Positions 15,640-24,155 of a stretch of DNA of 50,106 nucleotides are shown piece by piece. The stretch is from an uncultured Flavobacterium sp. (lineage in GTDB: Bacteria > Bacteroidota > Bacteroidia > Flavobacteriales > Flavobacteriaceae), in contig NZ_CALBSN010000135.1 of the NCBI RefSeq assembly GCF_937967675.1, positions 1 through 50,106 on the forward strand. Direction: 5' to 3'. The translations under genes were made by a program, and so were the position numbers. The notes below the pieces were generated by a model, which worked only from the letters and a program-made list of their open reading frames with translations, had not been told where the DNA came from and made no database searches. How positions within the stretch are numbered: position 1 is the first letter of the stretch; each line of letters starts with the position of its first letter.

Positions 15640-15662
15640 TTATTTAGATTTATTTTAAATAA
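15640..15662 (-). promoter_or_regulatory. operator-like repeat, distal copy (candidate iron box)
   Basis: A 23-bp element whose ends TTATTTA and TAAATAA are perfect inverted repeats around a 9-base centre. It lies just upstream of the -33 TTG. With the proximal copy it brackets the promoter, as expected for a repressor of the Fur or DtxR type acting on an iron-uptake gene. The regulator is inferred, not seen. Confidence 0.5.
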
Positions 15663-15734
15663 AAATTTTAAGGATTTGATTTTCAGGAATACAACTTTTA
15701 AAGACGGAAATTTTTAAACTTTCAACTAAAAGTG

Positions 15735-15742
15735 TAACTTTG
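15735..15742 (+). promoter_or_regulatory. -7 promoter box of prfA
   Basis: TAACTTTG fits TAnnTTTG, 22 bases before the start codon. No TTG at the -33 position is visible. Confidence 0.4.
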
Positions 15743-15764
15743 CACTCCAAAATAAATAACAGCT

Positions 15765-16838
15765 ATGTTAGATAGATTACAATATGTAAAACAACGTTTT
15801 GACGAAGTATCAGATTTGATTATTCAGCCTGATGTTATTGCCGATCAAAAGCGTTATGTACAATTAAATAAAGAATATAAAGACCTTAAAGCTTTAGTAG
15901 ATAAACGTGAAGAGTACATTAATCTTGACGGAAATATTAAAGAAGCCAACGAAATTATTGCAGATGGTTCCGATGCCGAAATGGTAGAAATGGCTAAAAT
16001 GCAATTGGATGAAGCTAAAGAGCGTTTGCCTCAATTAGAAGAGGAAATCAAATTCATGTTGATTCCTAAAGACCCTGAAGATGCGAAAAACGTTATGGTA
16101 GAAATTCGAGCAGGTACGGGTGGAGATGAAGCTTCTATCTTTGCTGGTGATTTGTACCGTATGTACACTAAATATTGCGATTCTAAAGGTTGGAGAACTT
16201 CTGTAGTAGATGTAAGTGAAGGAACTTCTGGAGGTTTCAAAGAGGTAATTTTTGAAGTTACAGGAGAAGATGTATACGGAACTTTAAAATACGAAGCAGG
16301 AGTGCACCGTGTACAACGTGTTCCACAAACAGAAACACAAGGTCGTGTTCACACTTCAGCAGCAACCGTAATGGTGTTACCAGAAGCAGAGGAATTTGAT
16401 GTGCAAATCGACATGAACGACGTTCGTATCGACTTTTTCTGTTCGTCTGGTCCTGGAGGTCAGTCGGTAAATACTACGAAATCGGCGGTTCGTATGACGC
16501 ACATTCCAACAGGATTGGTAGCGCAATGTCAGGACGAGAAATCGCAACATAAAAACAAAGATAAAGCGTTAACGGTTTTACGTTCGCGTTTGTATGAAAT
16601 GGAATTGGCCAAAAAACAAGAAGAAGATGCGAAAAAACGTAATTCTCAAGTAAGTTCGGGTGACCGTTCGGCTAAAATTCGTACTTATAACTATGCTCAA
16701 GGTAGAATTACCGATCATAGAATTGGGTTAAGTATCTTCGATTTAGATGGTTTCATGAATGGAAATCTTCACAAAATGATTGAAGAATTACAATTAGTAG
16801 CTAACACCGAAAAACTAAAAGAAAGCGAAGTTTTCTAA
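15765..16838 (+). CDS. prfA: peptide chain release factor 1
   Basis: Recognises UAA and UAG in the ribosomal A site and triggers release of the finished peptide. The 357-residue protein has the class I release-factor order: a helical domain 1 (1-100), the codon-recognition tripeptide P-x-T as PQT (187-189 in VPQTETQGR), and the peptidyl-transferase motif GGQ (231-233). The P-x-T form, in contrast to SPF, marks RF1 and not RF2. Length and order are typical. It forms a single-gene transcript with a terminator at 16844-16869. Confidence 0.95.
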   Translation: MLDRLQYVKQRFDEVSDLIIQPDVIADQKRYVQLNKEYKDLKALVDKREEYINLDGNIKEANEIIADGSDAEMVEMAKMQLDEAKERLPQLEEEIKFMLIPKDPEDAKNVMVEIRAGTGGDEASIFAGDLYRMYTKYCDSKGWRTSVVDVSEGTSGGFKEVIFEVTGEDVYGTLKYEAGVHRVQRVPQTETQGRVHTSAATVMVLPEAEEFDVQIDMNDVRIDFFCSSGPGGQSVNTTKSAVRMTHIPTGLVAQCQDEKSQHKNKDKALTVLRSRLYEMELAKKQEEDAKKRNSQVSSGDRSAKIRTYNYAQGRITDHRIGLSIFDLDGFMNGNLHKMIEELQLVANTEKLKESEVF

Positions 16839-16843
16839 AATAT

Positions 16844-16869
16844 AAGCCTCATTTATTGAGGCTTTTTTT
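16844..16869 (+). terminator. terminator of prfA
   Basis: AAGCCTCA / TGAGGCTT stem with a short loop and a run of seven T. Confidence 0.85.
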
Positions 16870-16919
16870 ATGGTCAAAATCAAAAATATTTCGCAAATTT
16901 GCGTTCAAACAACAACACA

Positions 16920-17744
16920 ATGACTACTGAACAACTAATTACCCAAATCCGAACTAAAAAATCATTTCTTTGTATAGGTTTGGATGTCGATTTAAATAAA
17001 ATTCCAGAACACTTACTGCAAACCGAAGATCCCATTTTCGAGTTCAACAAAGCCATTATCGATGCGACTCACGATTTATGTGTTTCCTACAAACCGAATA
17101 CTGCTTTTTACGAAGCTTACGGAATCAAAGGCTGGCAATCGTTAGAAAAAACAATCAATTACATCAACGAGAAATACCCTGAAATTTTCACTATTGCCGA
17201 TGCGAAACGTGGCGATATTGGCAATACGTCTTCCATGTATGCACGTGCTTTTTTCAACGATTTAGATTTTGATTCGGTAACTGTTGCTCCTTATATGGGA
17301 AAAGATTCGGTAGAGCCGTTTTTGGCTTTTGAGGATAAGCACACGATTATGTTGGTGTTAACTTCAAACGAAGGTGCTTTCGATTTCCAAACGCAAAATG
17401 ATCCCGAAACTTCGGGAGGAAAGGAATTGTATAAAGTAGTTTTGGAAACTTCAAAATCATGGAAAAACGCGCATAATTTGATGTATGTAGTGGGTGCAAC
17501 CAAAGCCGAATATTTTACTGAAATTAGAAAAATAGTTCCTGATAGTTTCTTATTAGTGCCAGGAGTTGGCGCTCAAGGCGGAAGTTTAGCTGAGGTTTGT
17601 AAGTACGGCATGAATGCTAATGTTGGCTTGTTAATCAATTCTTCTAGAGGGATTATTTACGCTTCAAACGGAGTGGATTTCGCTGAAAAGGCTAGGGAAG
17701 AAGCATTGAAGTTGCAACAGGAAATGGAAGAAATTTTAGGGTAA
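16920..17744 (+). CDS. pyrF: orotidine 5'-phosphate decarboxylase
   Basis: Converts OMP to UMP, the last step of de novo pyrimidine synthesis. At 274 residues it belongs to the longer type 2 subfamily. The catalytic Asp-Lys-Asp array is seen at DAKRGD (94-99), the phosphate-binding part at VPGVGAQGG near residue 220, and LINSSRG near 240. I start it at ATG 16920 (MTTEQL); an upstream TTG at 16899 would add MRSNNNT only. A perfect palindrome CGCAAATTTGCG lies at 16892-16903 in the promoter region. The next gene begins 18 bases downstream, so the two are likely co-transcribed. Confidence 0.92.
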   Translation: MTTEQLITQIRTKKSFLCIGLDVDLNKIPEHLLQTEDPIFEFNKAIIDATHDLCVSYKPNTAFYEAYGIKGWQSLEKTINYINEKYPEIFTIADAKRGDIGNTSSMYARAFFNDLDFDSVTVAPYMGKDSVEPFLAFEDKHTIMLVLTSNEGAFDFQTQNDPETSGGKELYKVVLETSKSWKNAHNLMYVVGATKAEYFTEIRKIVPDSFLLVPGVGAQGGSLAEVCKYGMNANVGLLINSSRGIIYASNGVDFAEKAREEALKLQQEMEEILG

Positions 17745-17762
17745 ATTTTGAATGTTGAACCC

Positions 17763-18551
17763 ATGCAAGACCAATTAGGAACCCAACACACTTTCGAAAA
17801 AACACCTTTACGAATCATTTCGTTAGTGCCTTCGCAAACCGAATTGTTATACGATTTAGGTTTGGAAGATAACATTGTTGGAATTACTAAATTCTGTGTG
17901 CATCCGTTTCATTTTAAAGCTACAAAGACGATTGTTGGTGGAACGAAAACAATCAAATTCGATAAAATAAAAGCACTTCAGCCTGATATTATCATTTGCA
18001 ATAAAGAAGAAAACACCAAAGAAATCGTAGAAGAATTATCCCAAATTTGTCCCGTTTGGGTGACCGATATTCTTACGATTGAAGATAATCTACAAATGAT
18101 ACAAGATTTCGGTCAACTCTTCAATAAACGCACGGAAGCTCGAAAATGGGTAGATAAAATCAATTTTGCATATCAAGATTTTCAACAATTTATCAAAGAT
18201 AAACCGATTAAAAAAGCGGCTTATTTTATTTGGGTCAATCCTCACATGGTAGCGGGAAATCATACGTTTATAAATGAATTACTAAAACTGAATCATTTCG
18301 AAAATATTTACGCCAACAAAGAAGGACGTTATCCCGAAATCGAGTTGAAGAAAATTCGTTTAGAAGGCGATCCTGATTATGTGTTTTTGTCTTCCGAACC
18401 ATTTCCGTTCAAAGACGAACATGCGTTTGAAATTGGACGTTTTACACATCATGCCAAAACTGTTTTTGTCGATGGCGAAATGTTTTCTTGGTACGGCAGT
18501 CGCTTGTTGAAAGCCTTTGATTATTTCAAATTAGTGCATGCTAAAATTTAA
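17763..18551 (+). CDS. BtuF-like helical-backbone metal receptor protein
   Basis: A 262-residue protein of the periplasmic-binding-protein fold used by vitamin B12 and siderophore transporters (cluster A-II). LRIISLVPSQTELLYDLGL (16-34) is the classical start of BtuF-like domains, and YPEI...PDYVFLSSEPFPF is typical of the C-terminal lobe. No signal peptide or lipobox is present and no ABC permease or ATPase lies nearby, so it may act in the cytoplasm or not as a transporter subunit. The ATG at 17763 is preferred to a TTG at 17748. It follows pyrF by 18 bases. Ligand unknown. Confidence 0.75.
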   Translation: MQDQLGTQHTFEKTPLRIISLVPSQTELLYDLGLEDNIVGITKFCVHPFHFKATKTIVGGTKTIKFDKIKALQPDIIICNKEENTKEIVEELSQICPVWVTDILTIEDNLQMIQDFGQLFNKRTEARKWVDKINFAYQDFQQFIKDKPIKKAAYFIWVNPHMVAGNHTFINELLKLNHFENIYANKEGRYPEIELKKIRLEGDPDYVFLSSEPFPFKDEHAFEIGRFTHHAKTVFVDGEMFSWYGSRLLKAFDYFKLVHAKI

Positions 18552-18585
18552 AATTTGTTCAACCATGTAGTTGTTTAAAAAACAG

Positions 18586-18593
18586 TACATTTG
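18586..18593 (+). promoter_or_regulatory. -7 box directly before the hydrolase start
   Basis: TACATTTG fits TAnnTTTG and ends seven bases before the TTG start codon at 18601. Transcription would begin at or next to the start codon. No TTG has the correct -33 spacing. Confidence 0.35.
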
Positions 18594-18600
18594 ACAAAAA

Positions 18601-19392
18601 TTGAAACATTTGATTTCCTACACAATTTATAAAAACGAAACCAGTACCGAATGGGTGACTTTTGTTCATGGAGCAGGAGGAAGTTCGTCTATATGGTTCA
18701 AGCAAATTCGCGATTTTCAGAAGCATTTTAATGTATTGTTGTTGGATTTGCGCGGTCATGGAAATTCAAAAGACCAATTAAAATCGGCATTCAAGCAACA
18801 ATACACATTTAAAGCCATTGCCGAAGACATTGTAGAGGTAATCGATTTTTTAAAGATTGAATCTTCCCATTTTGTTGGGATTTCTTTAGGTTCCATCGTT
18901 ATTCGCCAATTAGCAGAAATGCATCCTGAACGCGTAAAAAGCATGATTTTAGGTGGTGCCATTTTAAAAATGAATTTCCGTTCACAAGTCTTAATGCGAT
19001 TGGGAAATATGTTTAAATATGTCTTACCGTATTTGGTATTGTACAAGTTTTTTGCCTTTGTGATTATGCCGAAAAAGAATCACAAACAATCGCGTTTGTT
19101 GTTCATTAACGAAGCGAAGAAATTGTACCAAAAAGAATTCATCAAATGGTTCAAACTTACGGCTGAAATTAACCCAGTTTTACGTTGGTTCCGTCAAAAA
19201 GAACTGAATATCCCAACACTTTACGTCATGGGCGAAGAAGATTATATGTTTTTACCTTCCGTAAAGCAAGTAGTCGCCAATCACGTTAAAACAGCTGAAC
19301 TTTTCATCATACAAAACTGTGGACATGTGGTGAATGTAGAACAACCGGTTGTTTTTAATGAAACGGTGATTGGGTATTTGAAAAGAAAGTAG
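18601..19392 (+). CDS. alpha/beta hydrolase
   Basis: A 263-residue cytoplasmic alpha/beta hydrolase. Oxyanion-hole HGAGG (23-27), DLRGHGNS (49-56), the nucleophile Ser95 in GISLG, and the catalytic histidine H242 in NCGHVVNVEQP are visible; the acid is probably in MGEEDYMF. The substrate, an ester or related bond, cannot be told. The only reasonable start is TTG at 18601: an in-frame TGA lies at 18592-18594 and no ATG precedes the first beta strand. A perfect -7 box ends seven bases upstream, so the message may be leaderless or nearly so. Confidence 0.8.
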   Translation: MKHLISYTIYKNETSTEWVTFVHGAGGSSSIWFKQIRDFQKHFNVLLLDLRGHGNSKDQLKSAFKQQYTFKAIAEDIVEVIDFLKIESSHFVGISLGSIVIRQLAEMHPERVKSMILGGAILKMNFRSQVLMRLGNMFKYVLPYLVLYKFFAFVIMPKKNHKQSRLLFINEAKKLYQKEFIKWFKLTAEINPVLRWFRQKELNIPTLYVMGEEDYMFLPSVKQVVANHVKTAELFIIQNCGHVVNVEQPVVFNETVIGYLKRK

Positions 19393-19435
19393 GTTGATTT
19401 ATACAATAGTTTCATTAGTAAAAAATCAATATAAA

Positions 19436-19471
19436 AACAAAAAACTCCGATTTGCATCGGAGTGATTTTTT
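19436..19471. terminator. terminator hairpin, stronger on the minus strand
   Basis: ACTCCGAT (19444-19451) pairs with ATCGGAGT (19456-19463) around TTGC. Read on the minus strand the stem runs straight into TTTTTTG; on the plus strand GA separates it from the T-run. It can serve the hydrolase gene but is better placed for a minus-strand transcript. Confidence 0.7.
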
Positions 19472-19511
19472 CTAAACTAACCCTAACTAAATGAGAATTT
19501 TTCTCTTATTA
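19438..19511 (-). ncRNA. candidate small RNA
   Basis: On the minus strand a near-consensus -7 box GATATTTG (19517-19524) is followed by about 70 bases with two hairpins (GAGAA/TTCTC at 19493-19505 and the terminator at 19443-19463) and an ideal T-run. No reading frame of useful size lies inside. The unpaired middle contains TTTAGTTAGGGTTAGTTT. Evidence is structural only. Confidence 0.3.
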
Positions 19512-19825
19512 CTTTGCAAATATCTTACCTTTTTTTGAATTCTAATGTTAAGGTTATGTTATTCTTATGTTATTGATTATTAAATTTTTACGAAAAAGTT
19601 TTTTACTAAATATTAAATTACAAAAAGCATTCTTTTTATATTTTGATTTATGAAAAGCGTTTTGATTCGTATTTTTTCTAAATTTTGTATTAGAAAGTAA
19701 TTTCTATTAGTAGTAAAATACAAATTAAAATACTATTGTTTTATTTGTAATTAATTCAAAATTTTGAATGAAATAAAATTATTAAATTCGTAAATTGCAC
19801 CCTTTAAAACGAACAAAAATTACAT

Positions 19826-22800
19826 ATGGAACTACAAACTCCTTATATTCCTAAAAATAAAGTAAGAATTGTGACCGCAGCGTCACTTTTTGATGGACAT
19901 GATGCAGCCATTAATATCATGCGTAGAATTATTCAAGCTACGGGTGTTGAGGTAATTCACCTTGGACATGATAGAAGTGTGGAAGAAGTAGTAAATACAG
20001 CTATCCAAGAAGATGCTAATGCGATTGCAATGACATCTTACCAAGGAGGTCATAACGAATATTTCAAATATATGTACGATTTGCTTAAGGAAAAAGGAGC
20101 AGGTCACATCAAAATATTTGGTGGAGGTGGAGGTGTAATTTTACCTTCTGAAATTTCAGAATTACACGAATACGGAATCGAAAGAATTTATTCTCCAGAT
20201 GATGGTCGTGCCATGGGATTACAAGGGATGATTAACGATTTAGTGCAACGTTCTGATTATCCAATTGGTGATAAACTTACTGGAGAATTGTCGCATATTG
20301 AAGAGAAAAATCCAACGGCAATTGCAAGATTAATTTCTGCAGCTGAGAATTTTCCAGAAATTGCAAAATCGGTTTTTGATGAAATTCACCAAAAGAATGA
20401 AACATCAAAAATCCCAGTTTTAGGAATCACAGGAACGGGTGGTGCAGGAAAATCTTCGTTAGTAGACGAATTAGTGCGTCGTTTTTTAATTGATTTCCCC
20501 GAAAAAACTATCGGATTAATTTCAGTTGACCCATCAAAACGTAAAACAGGCGGTGCTTTATTAGGTGATAGAATTCGTATGAATGCGATTAATAATTCTC
20601 GTGTTTATATGCGTTCGTTAGCGACTCGTCAATCGAATTTAGCGTTATCGAAATATGTAGCAGAAGCGATTCAAGTGTTGAAAGCGGCTAAATATGATTT
20701 AATCATTTTAGAAACTTCAGGAATTGGTCAATCAGATACCGAAATTTTAGAACATTCTGATGTTTCGTTATATGTAATGACACCGGAATTTGGAGCGGCA
20801 ACTCAGTTGGAAAAAATCGATATGTTGGATTTTGCGGATTTAGTGGCTTTGAATAAATTCGACAAACGTGGAGCTTTAGATGCAATTCGCGATGTAAAAA
20901 AACAATACCAACGAAATCATAATTTGTGGGATGTAGATACCGATAAAATGCCAATTTTTGGAACTATCGCGTCGCAATTCAACGATCCAGGAATGAATAC
21001 GCTTTACAAATCTATCATGGATAAGATTGTAGCCAAAACAGGAGCGGATTTAAAATCGACTTTTGAAATTACGCGTGAAATGAGCGAGAAAATTTTCGTA
21101 ATTCCTCCACACAGAACGCGTTATTTATCTGAAATTGCAGAAAACAACAGAAAATACGACGAAACTGCTTTAACGCAAGTAGAAGTAGCGCAAAAACTAT
21201 ACGGAATTTTCAAAACCATTGAATCAGTTAACGGAAATTTACCTCAAATTGATAAAGCAGGAATTATTGAAAGTTCTTTACAGATTAACGATGGTAACAA
21301 AGAGTTCTTGAGTTTATTATTGAAAGAATTCGACCGTGTAAAAATGAATTTAGACCCATACAATTGGGAAATTTTGTTGACTTGGGAAGAAAAAGTAAAT
21401 AAATACAAAAATCCGGTGTATTCGTTTAAAGTTCGTGATAAAGAAATTAAAATTGAAACGCATACCGAATCATTATCGCATTCTCAAATTCCAAAAGTTG
21501 CCTTACCAAAATACCAAGCTTGGGGCGATATCTTAAAATGGAATTTACAAGAAAACGTACCAGGAGAATTCCCATTCGCATCAGGATTATATCCATTCAA
21601 ACGTGAAGGAGAAGACCCAACACGTATGTTTGCAGGAGAAGGAGGACCAGAAAGAACGAACCGTCGTTTCCATTATGTGTCTTTGGGAATGCCAGCAAAA
21701 CGATTATCAACTGCTTTCGACTCAGTTACCTTATACGGAAATGACCCAGACCATAGACCCGATATTTATGGGAAAATTGGTAATGCAGGAGTTTCTATTT
21801 GTTGTTTAGACGATGCTAAAAAATTATACTCAGGTTTCGATTTGAGTCACCCAGCGACATCCGTTTCTATGACCATTAACGGTCCGGCACCCATTTTGTT
21901 AGGTTTCTTTATGAACGCTGCTATCGATCAAAACTGTGAGAAATACATCAAAGAACACGGTTTAGAAGCAGAGGTTGAGAAAAAGAAAAAAGAATTATAC
22001 GACGATAAAGGTTTAGAGCGTCCAAGATATAACGGAGAATTACCAGAAGGAAACAATGGTTTAGGATTGTTGCTTTTAGGAGTAACGGGAGACCAAGTGT
22101 TAACAGCGGATGTATACCAAGATATCAAAGTGAAAACGTTAGCGCAAGTTCGTGGAACAGTTCAAGCGGATATTTTAAAAGAAGATCAAGCACAAAACAC
22201 TTGTATTTTCTCAACAGAATTTGCGTTACGTTTAATGGGAGACGTTCAAGAATATTTTATCAAACAAAATGTTCGTAATTTCTATTCGGTTTCGATTTCA
22301 GGTTATCATATTGCAGAAGCAGGAGCGAATCCAATTACGCAGTTAGCCTTTACGTTAGCGAATGGTTTCACTTACGTGGAATATTATTTGAGTAGAGGAA
22401 TGAACATCAACGACTTTGGTCCGAATTTATCGTTCTTCTTCTCAAACGGAATTGATCCTGAATATGCTGTAATCGGTCGTGTGGCTCGTAAAATTTGGGC
22501 AAAAGCCATGAAAAATAAATACGGAGCTAACGAAAGAGCGCAAATGTTGAAATATCACATTCAAACTTCCGGACGTTCGTTACATGCTCAAGAAATTGAC
22601 TTCAATGATATTCGTACGACTTTACAAGCGTTATATGCCATTTACGATAACTGTAATTCGTTGCATACCAATGCTTATGATGAGGCGATTACCACTCCAA
22701 CAGAAGAATCTGTGCGTAGAGCAATGGCAATTCAGTTGATTATCAATAAAGAATTAGGTTTAGCGAAAAACGAAAACCCAATCCAAGGTTCGTTCATAAT

Positions 22801-23251
22801 TGAAGAATTAACTGATTTGGTAGAAGAAGCAGTTTTAGCTGAATTTGATAGAATTACCGAAAGAGGTGGAGTTTTAGGTGCAATGGAAACCATGTACCAA
22901 AGAAGTAAAATTCAAGAGGAATCGTTGTATTACGAAACGTTGAAACACACAGGAGAATTCCCAATTATTGGAGTAAATACCTTCTTGAGTTCAAAAGGTT
23001 CCCCAACAGTGATTCCAGCAGAAGTCATTCGTGCAACGGAAGAGGAGAAACAATTCCAAATTAAAACCTTAGAGAATTTACATCAAGCCAAAGCGAAAGA
23101 AGTAGAAAATCAAATTTCAATCATTCAAGAGGCAGCTATTCAAAACCAAAATATTTTTGAAAAATTAATGGATGCAGCTAAAGTGTGTTCGTTAGGACAA
23201 ATCACCAGCGCATTATTTGAAGTTGGTGGTCAGTATAGAAGAAATATGTAA
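19826..23251 (+). CDS. icmF: fused isobutyryl-CoA mutase (IcmF), B12-dependent
   Basis: A 1141-residue three-part fusion that interconverts isobutyryl-CoA and n-butyryl-CoA (or close analogues) by a radical mechanism. Domain 1 (about 10-145) binds adenosylcobalamin: FDGHDAA at 22-28 supplies the lower-ligand His25. Domain 2 (about 195-450) is the MeaB/ArgK-type G-protein chaperone with P-loop GTGGAGKSS (203-211). Domain 3 (about 560-1141) is the mutase barrel: DPTRMFAGEGGPERTNRRF, AFDSVTLYG and SISGYHIAEAGA. AFDSVTLYG and the fused order mark IcmF and not methylmalonyl-CoA mutase, whose small and large chains are separate. It is a single-gene transcript ending at 23265-23298. Confidence 0.88.
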   Translation: MELQTPYIPKNKVRIVTAASLFDGHDAAINIMRRIIQATGVEVIHLGHDRSVEEVVNTAIQEDANAIAMTSYQGGHNEYFKYMYDLLKEKGAGHIKIFGGGGGVILPSEISELHEYGIERIYSPDDGRAMGLQGMINDLVQRSDYPIGDKLTGELSHIEEKNPTAIARLISAAENFPEIAKSVFDEIHQKNETSKIPVLGITGTGGAGKSSLVDELVRRFLIDFPEKTIGLISVDPSKRKTGGALLGDRIRMNAINNSRVYMRSLATRQSNLALSKYVAEAIQVLKAAKYDLIILETSGIGQSDTEILEHSDVSLYVMTPEFGAATQLEKIDMLDFADLVALNKFDKRGALDAIRDVKKQYQRNHNLWDVDTDKMPIFGTIASQFNDPGMNTLYKSIMDKIVAKTGADLKSTFEITREMSEKIFVIPPHRTRYLSEIAENNRKYDETALTQVEVAQKLYGIFKTIESVNGNLPQIDKAGIIESSLQINDGNKEFLSLLLKEFDRVKMNLDPYNWEILLTWEEKVNKYKNPVYSFKVRDKEIKIETHTESLSHSQIPKVALPKYQAWGDILKWNLQENVPGEFPFASGLYPFKREGEDPTRMFAGEGGPERTNRRFHYVSLGMPAKRLSTAFDSVTLYGNDPDHRPDIYGKIGNAGVSICCLDDAKKLYSGFDLSHPATSVSMTINGPAPILLGFFMNAAIDQNCEKYIKEHGLEAEVEKKKKELYDDKGLERPRYNGELPEGNNGLGLLLLGVTGDQVLTADVYQDIKVKTLAQVRGTVQADILKEDQAQNTCIFSTEFALRLMGDVQEYFIKQNVRNFYSVSISGYHIAEAGANPITQLAFTLANGFTYVEYYLSRGMNINDFGPNLSFFFSNGIDPEYAVIGRVARKIWAKAMKNKYGANERAQMLKYHIQTSGRSLHAQEIDFNDIRTTLQALYAIYDNCNSLHTNAYDEAITTPTEESVRRAMAIQLIINKELGLAKNENPIQGSFIIEELTDLVEEAVLAEFDRITERGGVLGAMETMYQRSKIQEESLYYETLKHTGEFPIIGVNTFLSSKGSPTVIPAEVIRATEEEKQFQIKTLENLHQAKAKEVENQISIIQEAAIQNQNIFEKLMDAAKVCSLGQITSALFEVGGQYRRNM

Positions 23252-23264
23252 TTTGAATATCTTA

Positions 23265-23298
23265 TAAAAAACCTTTCAGAAATGAAAGGTTTTTTTAT
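23265..23298 (+). terminator. terminator of icmF
   Basis: AAAAAACCTTTCA / TGAAAGGTTTTTTT stem with a four-base loop. Confidence 0.85.
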
Positions 23299-23307
23299 TT
23301 TTGAAGC

Positions 23308-23784
23308 ATGAAACCAACCATTAAAATATTTCCCGAGACAAAATTTATAGGTAAAAATCTTTCATTTACTTATACTGATTATCGTGCTTTTGAGTTATGG
23401 AGTAGTTTTATGCCTAGAAGAAATGAAATTCGAAATGCGATTGGCAAAGATTTATTTAACATTCAAATCAACCCTGAAAATTTCGATTTCAACCCACAAA
23501 CCGAATTTGTAAAATGGGCTGTGGTTCCTGTATCAGATTTTGATTTTCTTCCCGAAGGAATGCAGTCATTAATTGTTGAGGAAGGATTGTATGCTGTTTT
23601 TAATCATGTGGGTGATGCAGTAAAAGCAAGAGAAACCTTTGGTTATATTTTTGGAGTTTGGTTGCCAAATTCCGAATATGAATTAGATAATCGTCCTCAA
23701 TTTGAAATTTTAGGAGAAAAATACAAAAATAACGCTCCTGATTCTGAAGAGGAAATTTGGATTCCAATCAAAAAGAGAATTTAA
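23308..23784 (+). CDS. GyrI-like small-molecule-binding domain protein
   Basis: A 158-residue single-domain protein of the GyrI/AraC effector-binding fold (SHS2 repeat). Typical features are EFVKWAVVPVSDF, the GLYAVFNHVGDA strand-helix segment (about 92-103), TFGYIFGVWLPNSEYELDNRPQFEIL, and the C-terminal EEIWIPIKK. No DNA-binding domain is attached. Family members bind hydrophobic or cationic small molecules, and some hydrolyse xenobiotics; the ligand here is unknown. A TATTTTTG box at 23296-23303 is only four bases before the ATG. The stop codon overlaps the stop of the convergent ychJ gene in the palindrome TTAA at 23781-23784. Confidence 0.78.
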   Translation: MKPTIKIFPETKFIGKNLSFTYTDYRAFELWSSFMPRRNEIRNAIGKDLFNIQINPENFDFNPQTEFVKWAVVPVSDFDFLPEGMQSLIVEEGLYAVFNHVGDAVKARETFGYIFGVWLPNSEYELDNRPQFEILGEKYKNNAPDSEEEIWIPIKKRI

Positions 23785-24152
23785 TATTCTCCATCCACAT
23801 AAAACCATTTATTATTTTCGAATTTAAAAGTAGAATGTTCATAGTGGACTTGTGCTTTTAAATTTTCATCCAAATAATAAGCTTTGAAAGTTACTGTGGT
23901 TTCAGTTGAAGCTAAAACTTCTAGTTTTAACCATTTGTTGGCTTTACTCCAAGCTAAAATCTCTTTTTTGTTGTGGTAGCGTCTTTTAGAAATATGAGTA
24001 GTGTTTGCCAAATAATCAGCGGCACCTGATGCAAAAGCGCTGTAACGAGACCGCATTAATTTTTCTGCTGTTGGAGCATTATCAATTCCTTTAATATAAG
24101 GTTCGCAACAGTCTTGAAAAGGAATAGAATTTCCGCAATAACAATTCGGCAT
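23781..24152 (-). CDS. ychJ: YchJ family protein (UPF0225)
   Basis: A 123-residue cytoplasmic protein. The N-terminus carries a SEC-C-like zinc-binding segment with C4, C6, C15 and C16 (CYCGNSIPFQDCCEPYI), followed by the NTF2-like YchJ domain: AEKLMRSRYSAFASGAADYL (29-48) and the HYEHSTF strand. The function of the family is unknown; a zinc-dependent or protein-binding role is likely. It is shorter at the C-terminus than E. coli YchJ, which ends with a second SEC-C segment. A 46-residue gene lies three bases upstream and is probably co-transcribed. Confidence 0.85.
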   Translation of the reverse strand: MPNCYCGNSIPFQDCCEPYIKGIDNAPTAEKLMRSRYSAFASGAADYLANTTHISKRRYHNKKEILAWSKANKWLKLEVLASTETTVTFKAYYLDENLKAQVHYEHSTFKFENNKWFYVDGEY

Positions 24153-24155
24153 AAA

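Larger units (their letters stand above)
19393..19825. other. 433-bp gene-free spacer upstream of icmF
   Basis: It holds the hairpin at 19436-19471, a small hairpin at 19493-19505 (GAGAA/TTCTC), and otherwise very AT-rich DNA. A possible minus-strand small RNA is listed separately. No convincing full promoter for icmF is seen: the best is TAAATTG at 19791-19797 with an over-long spacer to TTG at 19764-19766. No cobalamin riboswitch features were recognised. Confidence 0.5.

Noticed and set aside
16899..16919. TTG start of pyrF adding seven residues
   Set aside because: The extension is low-complexity (RSNNNT), and an ATG at 16920 begins the normal protein.
19393..19825. Cobalamin riboswitch upstream of icmF
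   Set aside because: No B12-box-like segment (such as GCCACTG) was found; the spacer is AT-rich.
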